The position numbers were made by a program, and so were the translations under genes. Positions 14,124 to 20,106 of a DNA stretch of 20,106 nucleotides are shown here, in pieces (the stretch's first letter is position 1; every line of letters starts with the position of its first letter). The DNA is from a virus: positions 1-20,106 of the IMG/VR virus record IMGVR_UViG_3300009164_000457; one strand, written 5' to 3'. The notes below the pieces were generated by a model. It was given only the letters and a program-made list of their open reading frames with translations, did no database searches and had not been told where the DNA came from.

Positions 14124-14548
14124 CATGGTTGTTCGAAGGAACTTCGGTAGACTCACTTCCTGAGGATTGTATTGGTTTTGTTTATCTCATTACCAATACT
14201 ATCACAGGCCGCAAATACATAGGCAAAAAATTAGCAAAATTCTCTAAGACAACTTATAAAACAGTAAAACTAAAAAACGGCACCAAAAAGAAGAAAAAAA
14301 TTAGAAGCAAAATCAACAGCGACTGGATGGACTATTATGGTTCCTCCGATGAACTTAACAAAGATATACTCACTCTTGGCAAAGAAAATTTCACCCGCGA
14401 AATACTACACTACTGCAAATCTAAGGCCCATACTTCATACCTCGAAGCTAAGGAACAATTCGACAGAAAAGTTCTTGAATCAACTGATTACTACAATGGC
14501 CAAATATCCGTTAGAGTACACGGATCCCATATCATAAACAAAATTTAA
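14120..14548 (+). CDS. GIY-YIG nuclease-domain protein (SegE-like)
   Basis: The product has 142 residues. FVYLITN (20-26) and RKYIGKK (31-37) form the GIY-YIG core strands. A lysine-rich insert (about 48-64) follows, then SDWMDYYGSSDEL and the helix SYLEAKEQF with a conserved-looking glutamate. This is the layout of the SegE-like branch, small free-standing proteins common in T4-like phages. They are usually called putative homing endonucleases, although many are fixed genes without evidence of mobility. The basic insert may bind DNA. It is translationally coupled to the Hc1-like gene and is the last gene before the structured intergenic region. Confidence 0.8.
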   Translation: MTWLFEGTSVDSLPEDCIGFVYLITNTITGRKYIGKKLAKFSKTTYKTVKLKNGTKKKKKIRSKINSDWMDYYGSSDELNKDILTLGKENFTREILHYCKSKAHTSYLEAKEQFDRKVLESTDYYNGQISVRVHGSHIINKI

Positions 14549-14550
14549 AT

Positions 14551-14770
14551 CGGCAACAGCCACAAAGACACTACTGATAATGCTCGTGCCGGCAAGTTAA
14601 ATAGGCGCCTGAATCCGTTCTGATGTGTGACGGTAGGAAATTCTGAGCAGTAGCAGAGACATGATTGCCACTATCCCAATGATGTTGGGACGAAGCGTTA
14701 GACTTGAAAAACGCTGGCATGTGTATGTATAGTCAAAATGAGTGGGCACTGCTGAGTCATTGCACCCCAC
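14551..14770 (+). ncRNA. Candidate structured noncoding RNA
   Basis: No convincing reading frame occurs between 14549 and 14824. By hand count 106 of 220 bases are G or C (48%), clearly above the AT-rich neighbouring genes. Helices visible on the plus strand: 14551-14555 with 14587-14591, continued by 14558-14560 with 14582-14584; 14615-14618 with 14630-14633; 14642-14645 with 14654-14657; a three-way junction closed by GCCA 14667-14670 and TGGC 14715-14718 holding hairpins 14674-14679/14685-14690 and 14695-14699/14710-14714; and GTGGG 14742-14746 with CCCAC 14766-14770. No tRNA T-loop, tmRNA ends or group I intron core was found. The strand is uncertain because helices exist in both transcripts. 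Function unknown. Confidence 0.5.
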
Positions 14771-14771
14771 G

Positions 14772-14807
14772 AAAATTAAGCTGTTTATCTATTGGCTACT
14801 TAATTTT
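14772..14807. terminator. Bidirectional terminator between convergent units
   Basis: AAAATTAAG (14772-14780) pairs perfectly with CTTAATTTT (14799-14807) across an 18-base loop. In either direction the RNA stem ends in a run of U that is part of the stem, typical of compact bidirectional terminators. It lies at the meeting point of the rightward gp55-gp46-GIY-YIG unit and the leftward gp26-like unit. Confidence 0.6.
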
Positions 14808-14824
14808 GCGTTATATTCGAAGAG

Positions 14825-15055
14825 CTACATAAAAAGGTACAGCGTAACCGCCTTTACTAGAAATAGTTGTAGTGATAGATTACGATAATGGGCCTCTGGC
14901 ATGTTATTTTTACTTTTGCCCCTAACAGGGCGAAGTACGACTTCAAAACCTTGGCATAATATATCTTGTACAGTATCGTTGAATATGTTAAAAAAGAATT
15001 CTAAGATTTGTGTTTTACTGTAAGTAAAAGGTAAATCTTGTTGTTCTATGAACAA
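14825..15055 (-). CDS. Small unknown frame without ATG start
   Basis: The frame codes for 76 residues if a TTG at 15055 is used. It has no ATG near its beginning and no good Shine-Dalgarno sequence. It is hydrophobic and aromatic at first (SKTQILEFFFNIFND), then basic (VVLRPVRGKSKNNMPEAHYR) with a hydrophobic end (LQLFLVKAVTLYLF). The patterned sequence and its position between the previous gene and a terminator favour a real product. The previous frame ends TTT TAA G; a +1 slip on the four T residues would fuse that protein to this one. Alternatively TTG initiation is coupled to the overlapping stop region. I do not recognise the family. Confidence 0.5.
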   Translation of the reverse strand: MFIEQQDLPFTYSKTQILEFFFNIFNDTVQDILCQGFEVVLRPVRGKSKNNMPEAHYRNLSLQLFLVKAVTLYLFM

Positions 15056-15056
15056 C

Positions 15057-15290
15057 TTAAAATCTTTCTTGAGTTAATGTTTGTGTTGGCTTAATGCCTT
15101 TATCTATACTAATTTTCTCTTTGAGCACTTTAAGGAATATTCGCTTTTCGTCATGGGTTAAATTCCATATTTGTTCATAACTCTGCCCTGAGTATATGGC
15201 CAACGTTGCGATATCTTCTATTAGGGCTTTTGACTCTTTGTCTAAGTTATCCAATAACTTAAGAACTTCAGGGCCTGACTTTGCTGTCAA
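15057..15290 (-). CDS. Small tail/hub assembly protein, probably read by -1 frameshift from the gp26-like gene
   Basis: The frame gives 77 residues from a TTG at 15290; there is no ATG, and AAGG lies only 3 bases before the TTG, too close for normal initiation. The protein is helical (PEVLKLLDNLDKESKALIED, then YSGQSYEQIWNLTHDEKRIF), resembling small tail-assembly chaperones. By order it sits where T4 has gene 51 (hub assembly catalyst), but similarity to gp51 cannot be shown by eye. The reading frame is -1 relative to the gp26-like gene, and a U UUU UUC heptamer lies at the right place to join them (see separate entry). It may therefore exist as the C-terminal domain of a longer fusion protein. 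Confidence 0.65.
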   Translation of the reverse strand: MTAKSGPEVLKLLDNLDKESKALIEDIATLAIYSGQSYEQIWNLTHDEKRIFLKVLKEKISIDKGIKPTQTLTQERF

Positions 15291-15308
15291 AAGCCTTAGA
15301 CGAAAAAA
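15272..15308 (-). other. Candidate programmed -1 ribosomal frameshift signal
   Basis: On the minus strand the gp26-like codons ACT TTT TTC GTC TAA contain the heptamer T TTT TTC (15308-15302) in zero frame, the X XXY YYZ form. A -1 slip continues as CGT CTA AGG CTT TTG ACA, the frame of the next gene, without a stop. Six bases after the heptamer begins a possible hairpin: GGC 15295-15293 with GCC 15274-15272, and TGAC 15289-15286 with GTCA 15279-15276 around a 6-base loop. Heptamer, frame register, short spacer and a missing ATG in the next gene all agree. Confidence 0.6.
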
Positions 15309-16132
15309 GTTGTTGGGTTCAAATCTATGCTGGATTCGTAGCCATGACTACAATTTTGGCATGTAACATTAAATGTCTTTTTCATACCTTTTTGTGCTAA
15401 TGACATAATACCATTTTCAATCTTCTTGAATTCTGGTTGACTTATTTGTTCCACCCATTCTTTGATATTGGTACTATCAGTGACAGTAACACCATCTGGT
15501 AATAACACGGTGTCAATACATGCTCCGATAATTAACAAATTCTGATTAGTCAGTGTGTTGTAACTCTTTTGCAAAAGATTAACTTTTTCTTTTTCATCCA
15601 TGTTACCTTGCTCTGCTTGTTGGATGTTTCTAACCTGTTCGTATTGTACCCAGTTTAAGTTTAGTAACTGTTTTACGTTAACAGGCTTGATAAACACTTT
15701 AATACCATCATCTAATGTAATGGGATCAAATTTATCTATAATAGCAATGCTGGCAATAAAATGATTTAAGTTTAGTACAGATTCGTTTCTTGTACTGCAT
15801 TCCGGACATTGTGTTTCGATGTCCAAATCTTCACCATAGGTACAACGTCTGATGGCCAATAGCACTGCATCTAAATCAATAGCTGGCATTGTATCCACAC
15901 TGGTAATACTGGGTACACAGCTATTGAGTAATTGTGTGATAGCCGTGCCATTTAGTAGCGCATCGGCATTTTTCATTAGCAGTTCATCTTTAGCTGTCAT
16001 TGGATATACAGCGATTTCTCCCATGTCATTAAAGTCACTAGGCTTGTTGTCATAGTACTGACCTTGACTGGGTAGCTTGATCCATATTCCAGGCTTTCTG
16101 AAATACTGCTTTAGTGGATTGTTTTCTGACAT
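15296..16132 (-). CDS. 26: gp26-like baseplate hub/assembly protein
   Basis: The product has 278 residues and matches the T4 gp26 baseplate family in pattern: GIWIKLPSQGQYYDN near the start, VYPMTAKDELLMKNADALLN (43-62), then LLAIRRCTYGEDLDI. T4 gp26 has 208 residues; this one carries extra length. Two cysteine pairs, C109/C112 (TQCPECS) and C258/C261 (VTCQNCS), could form a zinc ribbon. The protein is thought to act in assembly of the central baseplate hub. The ATG at 16132 has GGAG 7 bases upstream (16143-16140), and a perfect late promoter lies before it. The gene is divergent from the tape measure gene. Its last codons contain the frameshift heptamer. Confidence 0.85.
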   Translation of the reverse strand: MSENNPLKQYFRKPGIWIKLPSQGQYYDNKPSDFNDMGEIAVYPMTAKDELLMKNADALLNGTAITQLLNSCVPSITSVDTMPAIDLDAVLLAIRRCTYGEDLDIETQCPECSTRNESVLNLNHFIASIAIIDKFDPITLDDGIKVFIKPVNVKQLLNLNWVQYEQVRNIQQAEQGNMDEKEKVNLLQKSYNTLTNQNLLIIGACIDTVLLPDGVTVTDSTNIKEWVEQISQPEFKKIENGIMSLAQKGMKKTFNVTCQNCSHGYESSIDLNPTTFFV

Positions 16133-16143
16133 GGTTTAACTCC

Positions 16144-16151
16144 GATAAATA
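16144..16151 (+). promoter_or_regulatory. Late promoter of the tape measure gene
   Basis: GATAAATA matches 7 of 8 bases of the T4-type late element TATAAATA. Transcription would start near 16157, giving a leader of about 34 bases before the ATG at 16191. It lies next to the ribosome binding site of the divergent gp26-like gene and faces that gene's own late promoter. Confidence 0.5.
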
Positions 16152-16164
16152 AACTTATATAATG

Positions 16165-16172
16165 TATTTATA
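16165..16172 (-). promoter_or_regulatory. Late promoter of the gp26-like unit
   Basis: The minus strand reads TATAAATA exactly (plus-strand TATTTATA), the full T4-type late promoter element recognised by gp55. The start is expected near 16159, leaving a leader of about 26 bases with GGAG before the ATG at 16132. Confidence 0.75.
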
Positions 16173-16190
16173 TAGTAAAAACACACTTTA

Positions 16191-18623
16191 ATGGCTGATA
16201 GAATTTCCGGAACAGTTGAACCTAGTATACAAGGCGGGGAAGGTTATTTCACCTTTTCGCTAGATGGCTTATCTACGGCCAAGCAAATGGAAAAGCTAAT
16301 TGGCTTGACCGAAGACTTAGTCAAGCGAATAGTTGGTAAAGATGCCGAAAGTTTAAAAGAACAAAAAGCACAAACAGCCGCGATAAATGCCAGTACTGAT
16401 GCCATTGAAAGCGAAACAGATGCTAGAAAAGATTCAGAAAAAGAATGGATTAACTCTACTAGATTTATTAAAAACATATTCCATGGCCAATTTGGTTTAG
16501 CTTTAGATGAATCATCTAAAGGGCTAACAGCGTTTGCAGGTATTGTTGGCTTTGCTTATGGTAAACTGGAAAATTATGGCAAAGATCTAGGCGAAGGTTT
16601 GAAACGTGGCGTTGCGGGTAGCACATTTGATTTGGCAATTGCATCTAAATCAGCAGGTGTTAGTGTTACAACTTTTACAAAAGCATTGGGAGAGAGTGGC
16701 GGAGCATTTGCCAGTCTGGGCTCAGGAGCAACCGACGGTGCAAAACAATTTGGTGGATTAGTAAAAAGTGTTAGACTAGCCACAGCAGACGTTGGTAATC
16801 TAGGCATGGGTCTAGATGAAATGGCAATATTCACTGCTCAACAAACAAAGACAGCAGTACAGCAGGGATTTAAAGGCAAATCGGCACAGGATGCTGTAAT
16901 CAGAAACAGTCGTGAATTAGGTAAAGAATTAGATGTGTTAGCATCCAGAACAGGTAAGAGTGTCATGGAAATGGCGCAGGCCGCAATGAAACTGTCGCAG
17001 GATCCTATTGTTGCTAACTTTGTTAGAAGTATGAAATCAGGTAATAGAGAAGTATCTGGTGCGATTCAAAGCTTTGGCGCAAGTATGAATGCGCTATTTG
17101 GTGAGATGGGTGATAAGATAGGTCAAGACGCTCTTCAATCCGCTATCAGCGGATTACCAATGGTAATAACTGACACTGGTAAGAATATGTTGCTTGCTGG
17201 CACTGGCATATACGAAGAAATAGAACGACAAGCACAATTAGCCAAAGCAGGCAATAAGATAACAGAACAAGATCAAGAGAAACTGCGTGATATGGTCATG
17301 CGAACTGTTAAATCACGTGAACAAGAATTGGCAGCCTATGCTCAAATACCGGGTGTTGTTGGAGATAGTGCTAGACAATTATTAAAAATGGCCGACGCCG
17401 CTTCAACGTATAACAGCGAAGAAAACATAAGAGATCGCAAACGTGCTGATTCAGCAAAACAATTTAACGCTGAATTAAGATCACTACAAGCTAGTTTGCA
17501 AGAAATGGCAATACCGTTGTTAAAAGCAATTAACATGATTGACTGGGCATCAGTATTCCAAGTTATTTCTTTTATACCTAGAAAAATAGCAGAAGTAATG
17601 GATTTCTTTGGAGCTATAGTTAAATCACTGCCTGAGCCATTAGTCACTGTATTTTCTGCTGTGGGATCAGTACTCAGTACATTTGGCAGTGTGATATTAG
17701 GCGTAGGTGTACTGCTAGGTATGGTTGCAGTAGGTGTTAAATTATTCAATGGAGGAATAGGAATATTAGGCAAAGGATTAAGTGTATTAGGAGTTACAAC
17801 GTTGCCTACATATATAACTAAGTATGCCATAGTTAACAAAGCATTAGATTCATTTACTGCGGCATTGCTCAAGGCAGCCTCTACAGCTAAAAATGACGGT
17901 TTTGGGGGATTTGATCGACCGCAACGCAATCGTGGAAGAAGAACAGGTCAAGGACCAAACCCAGCAGACATTCCAGCATCTCAACGTAAAGCTGATGGTA
18001 AAGATTTCCCAAGTAAATTACCTGAAAATGCCAAAGGTGGAAATACCAGTGGCAAAGGACCAAACCCAGCTGACATTCCAGCATATCAACGCAAAACTAC
18101 TGGCAAAGATTTTCCAAGTAAATTACCTGAAAATGCCAAAGGCGGAAGTATTGCTAACGGGCTATATGGTATGGCTAAAATTGGTGGTAAATTATCAATA
18201 GCTGGAATGGCAACTGGTCTAGCCGCAGATGTTACAGCTGATATGTTAGGTCGAGAAACGTTTTGGGGCAAAGTTGCAGATACAGTTAGTACAGCCGCAG
18301 CCTTAGGGGGCACTGGAGCAATGACAGGTAATCCATGGCTTGCAGCCGGCGGCGCCGCTCTGGGATTAGGCACCGGCTTATATAAAAACTTCTATAGTGA
18401 TAGTGCTAGCAGTATGTCCGGAGAAATCACATCACAAGCAGCCAGTGGTGACAATCCAGTGTTAGCCGCACAGTTAGCCAGTATTGAACAACAAAAGAAA
18501 CAAAATGATCTAATGCTTGAATCTATCAACGAACAAGCCATTGCCAACAGAATAGCGACTATGGGATTGAGCAAAGACGACGATTTGGCACGTAGAATAA
18601 GTGCCATAAGCTTTAACGCATAA
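16191..18623 (+). CDS. Tape measure protein (gp29 role)
   Basis: The product has 810 residues. It is long, rich in A, G, K, Q and S, and mainly helical, with a hydrophobic glycine-rich stretch at about 480-535 (FSAVGSVLSTFGSVILGVGV, then LLGMVAVGVKLF) and a second near 715-730 (WLAAGGAALGLGTGL). This is the usual profile of phage tape measure proteins, which set tail tube length, sit inside the tube and may help DNA cross the inner membrane. T4 gp29 has 590 residues. Residues 586-654 hold two copies of a 35-residue unit. The ATG at 16191 lacks a clear Shine-Dalgarno sequence. The assignment rests on composition, size and position beside the gp26-like and portal genes, not on direct similarity to gp29. 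Confidence 0.75.
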   Translation: MADRISGTVEPSIQGGEGYFTFSLDGLSTAKQMEKLIGLTEDLVKRIVGKDAESLKEQKAQTAAINASTDAIESETDARKDSEKEWINSTRFIKNIFHGQFGLALDESSKGLTAFAGIVGFAYGKLENYGKDLGEGLKRGVAGSTFDLAIASKSAGVSVTTFTKALGESGGAFASLGSGATDGAKQFGGLVKSVRLATADVGNLGMGLDEMAIFTAQQTKTAVQQGFKGKSAQDAVIRNSRELGKELDVLASRTGKSVMEMAQAAMKLSQDPIVANFVRSMKSGNREVSGAIQSFGASMNALFGEMGDKIGQDALQSAISGLPMVITDTGKNMLLAGTGIYEEIERQAQLAKAGNKITEQDQEKLRDMVMRTVKSREQELAAYAQIPGVVGDSARQLLKMADAASTYNSEENIRDRKRADSAKQFNAELRSLQASLQEMAIPLLKAINMIDWASVFQVISFIPRKIAEVMDFFGAIVKSLPEPLVTVFSAVGSVLSTFGSVILGVGVLLGMVAVGVKLFNGGIGILGKGLSVLGVTTLPTYITKYAIVNKALDSFTAALLKAASTAKNDGFGGFDRPQRNRGRRTGQGPNPADIPASQRKADGKDFPSKLPENAKGGNTSGKGPNPADIPAYQRKTTGKDFPSKLPENAKGGSIANGLYGMAKIGGKLSIAGMATGLAADVTADMLGRETFWGKVADTVSTAAALGGTGAMTGNPWLAAGGAALGLGTGLYKNFYSDSASSMSGEITSQAASGDNPVLAAQLASIEQQKKQNDLMLESINEQAIANRIATMGLSKDDDLARRISAISFNA
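17946..18155 (+). repeat. Two tandem 105-bp units in the tape measure gene
   Basis: Units 17946-18050 and 18051-18155 share long identical blocks (GGACCAAACCCAGC begins at 17952 and again at 18057) and encode G(Q/K)GPNPADIPA, then KDFPSKLPENAKGG, twice. The period is 105 bases, 35 codons, so the frame is kept. Differences are mainly at third positions, so the duplication is not brand new. Confidence 0.9.
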
Positions 18624-18633
18624 CGAATAATTT

Positions 18634-18641
18634 AATAAATA
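18634..18641 (+). promoter_or_regulatory. Late promoter of the portal gene
   Basis: AATAAATA matches 7 of 8 bases of TATAAATA, 16 bases before the portal ATG. Transcription starting near 18647 would leave AGGAT (18648-18652) very near the 5' end, still usable as a ribosome binding site. Confidence 0.5.
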
Positions 18642-18657
18642 TATAACAGGATAAATT

Positions 18658-20106
18658 ATGAGTTGGCGTAAACACTTTCAAATACCACAAACAGCAAACG
18701 AAGTAGCTGCCTCCAACAGAGGCAAAGAAGCTCATCACATGGGCAGTTCTAGCAAGTTTAGTAGCTGGCTCAAAGACGTATATACAGGTACACCTAATCG
18801 TGTTGACCGCTACATGCAATACGAAATAATGGACAACGACAGTGAAGTTAACAGCGCACTAGATACTGTTTCAGAATTCTGTACTCAATTTGATTTTGAA
18901 AGCAACTTACCATTTACCATTGAACACTTTCAAGATCCCACAGAAGCTGAAGTTAAAGTACTAAATGCCAGTTTGCGCCAATGGTGTTTGCTTAACGATT
19001 GGAACAAGCGTGTATGGCGTATGGTGCGTAATACATTAAAGTTTGGTGATCAATTCTTTATTCGTGATCCTGAAACATACGTTTTATACTATGTCAATGC
19101 CGCTGATGTATCTAAAGTTATTATCAACGAAGCTAAGGGCAAAGAGATTGAACAGTATTTGATCAAAAATATTAGCTTGGATGTCAATGATAAAGTAGCA
19201 ACAAGCCCCTTAATTACGGATCAAAACTATGGTCCTACACAGTTTAACAAGCAGGCTTTTACGCAATTTGCTACGCCAAGCACAGGCACTAATACTAATT
19301 CAAATCAAGTAGAAACAGCAGTCAGTGCCAGCCATGTAATACATATTAGTTTAAGTGAAGGCATGGATGTAAACTATCCATTTGGCAATAGTATTTTAGA
19401 ATCAGCTTATAAAGTATATCAACAAAAGAGTTTATTAGAAGACAGTATCATTATCTATCGTGTACAACGTGCTCCTGAACGCAGAGTATTTTACATTGAC
19501 GTAGGTAATATGCCAGCTAACATGGCTATGAGCTTTGTTGATAGAGTTAAAAATGAGATTCATCAAAGACGTATTCCAAGTCGTACTGGTGGCGGAACTA
19601 GCATCATGGATGCTAGTTACAACCCATTAAGTATGCTAGAAGATTACTTTTTTGCTCAAACAGCAGAAGGTCGTGGCAGTAAAGTTGAAGTATTGCCAGG
19701 CGGTGATAACTTGGGTCAAATTGATGACTTGAAGTATTTTACTAATAAACTGATGCGAGCATTACGTATTCCTAGCAGTTATATGCCAACAGGACCAGAT
19801 GATGGCACAGCTGCATACAATGATGGCAGAGTAGGCACAGCGTTTATTCAAGAATATCGCTTTAACAAGTATTGCCAACGACTACAGAATCTAATGATGA
19901 CTCCATTAGACAAAGAATTTAAAATGTTCTTGAAAAAGAAAGGCATTGAGCTTGATTCAAGTACATTTACATTGACATTCTTACCACCGCAAAGCTTCAG
20001 TGAGTACAGAGAAATTGAAGTTAACAATGCTAGAGCCGCAGTATTCGGACAGCTAAGTGAAGTTGCTTATCTAAGCAGACGTTTTGTATTGAAGAAATAT
20101 CTAGGC
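18658..20106 (+). CDS. 20: Portal vertex protein gp20 (partial at 3' end)
   Basis: The frame is open from the ATG at 18658 to the window edge, giving 483 residues without a stop; T4 gp20 has 524, so only the end is missing. Typical gp20 segments are visible: RYMQYEIMDNDSEVNSALDT near the N-terminus, QRAPERRVFYIDVGNMPANM from about 270, then SMLEDYFFAQTAEGRGSKVE, LPGGDNLGQIDDLKYFTNKL and FLPPQSFSEYREIE. The portal forms the dodecameric ring at one capsid vertex through which DNA is packaged and ejected. AGGAT lies 5 bases upstream, and a late promoter element precedes it. Confidence 0.93.
   Translation, partial: MSWRKHFQIPQTANEVAASNRGKEAHHMGSSSKFSSWLKDVYTGTPNRVDRYMQYEIMDNDSEVNSALDTVSEFCTQFDFESNLPFTIEHFQDPTEAEVKVLNASLRQWCLLNDWNKRVWRMVRNTLKFGDQFFIRDPETYVLYYVNAADVSKVIINEAKGKEIEQYLIKNISLDVNDKVATSPLITDQNYGPTQFNKQAFTQFATPSTGTNTNSNQVETAVSASHVIHISLSEGMDVNYPFGNSILESAYKVYQQKSLLEDSIIIYRVQRAPERRVFYIDVGNMPANMAMSFVDRVKNEIHQRRIPSRTGGGTSIMDASYNPLSMLEDYFFAQTAEGRGSKVEVLPGGDNLGQIDDLKYFTNKLMRALRIPSSYMPTGPDDGTAAYNDGRVGTAFIQEYRFNKYCQRLQNLMMTPLDKEFKMFLKKKGIELDSSTFTLTFLPPQSFSEYREIEVNNARAAVFGQLSEVAYLSRRFVLKKYLG

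Noticed and set aside
14551-14770. tRNA, tmRNA, hammerhead ribozyme or group I intron in the noncoding block
   Set aside because: No T-loop or CCA-type acceptor, no resume frame and no complete hammerhead core were found (CTGATGTG and CTGATAA differ from CUGAUGA at key bases). No matching pair of group I P7 strands was found, although TATAGTC at 14728-14734 looked similar.
17342-17929. Open frame of 195 codons on the minus strand inside the tape measure gene
   Set aside because: It is a shadow of a long coding frame with biased codons; it has no ribosome binding site and lies opposite a clear gene. Similar opposite-strand frames in ligase (680-979, 945-1271) and elsewhere were left out for the same reason.

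Overview
The window is a piece of an AT-rich genome of a T4-like contractile-tailed bacteriophage (myovirus of the T4 superfamily). The case rests on several independent T4 core genes: DNA ligase (gp30), late sigma factor (gp55), the recombination nuclease pair gp47/gp46, a gp26-type baseplate protein, the gp5 and gp27 hub proteins, and the portal gp20. The general style (long extended gp55, MazG-like pyrophosphohydrolase, SegE-like GIY-YIG protein) resembles T4-like phages of marine and freshwater bacteria. The sequence alone does not identify the host. No tRNA, CRISPR array, insertion sequence or integrase was seen.

Layout. (1) 1-3196, plus strand: the tail of an unknown gene, a small acidic protein with its own sigma70-like promoter, an ATP-dependent DNA ligase with its own consensus promoter, then a tightly packed set of small unknown genes (one a 53-residue four-cysteine protein) ending in a MazG-like pyrophosphohydrolase. 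(2) 3193-10148, minus strand: a five-gene baseplate hub operon with start and stop codons overlapping or 2 bases apart. In transcription order it encodes a probable tube initiator or cap protein, a gp53/LysM-like protein, an M23 peptidoglycan endopeptidase, a very large gp27-like hub protein and a gp5-like spike. (3) 10233-14548, plus strand: gp55, gp47, gp46, a small Hc1-like basic protein and a GIY-YIG protein. (4) 14549-14824: 276 bases without a convincing gene, noticeably richer in G+C than its surroundings and full of nested inverted repeats; it is a candidate structured RNA followed by a terminator. (5) 14825-16132, minus strand: gp26-like protein and two small frames that lack ATG starts and may be reached by ribosomal frameshifting. 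(6) 16191-20106, plus strand: tape measure protein and portal protein, the latter cut by the window edge.

How the parts work together. Ligase, gp46/47 and the pyrophosphohydrolase serve replication, recombination and nucleotide pools. gp55 directs host RNA polymerase to late promoters, and TATAAATA-type late elements are visible before the gp26-like gene (perfect 8/8), the tape measure gene and the portal gene (each 7/8). The hub operon builds the cell-puncturing centre of the baseplate. Here wall cutting appears to have moved from a lysozyme inside gp5 (as in T4) to a separate M23 peptidase, while gp5 keeps only a degenerate lysozyme-like segment at its C-terminus. No stretch longer than 300 bases lacks a gene.

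The strongest leads are a U UUU UUC slippery heptamer just before the gp26-like stop codon, in the right register to fuse it to the next frame; the structured noncoding block at 14551-14807; a set of apparently leaderless genes (gp55, gp46, possibly the hub operon); and a 12-bp perfect inverted repeat wrapped around the -10 box of the ligase promoter.
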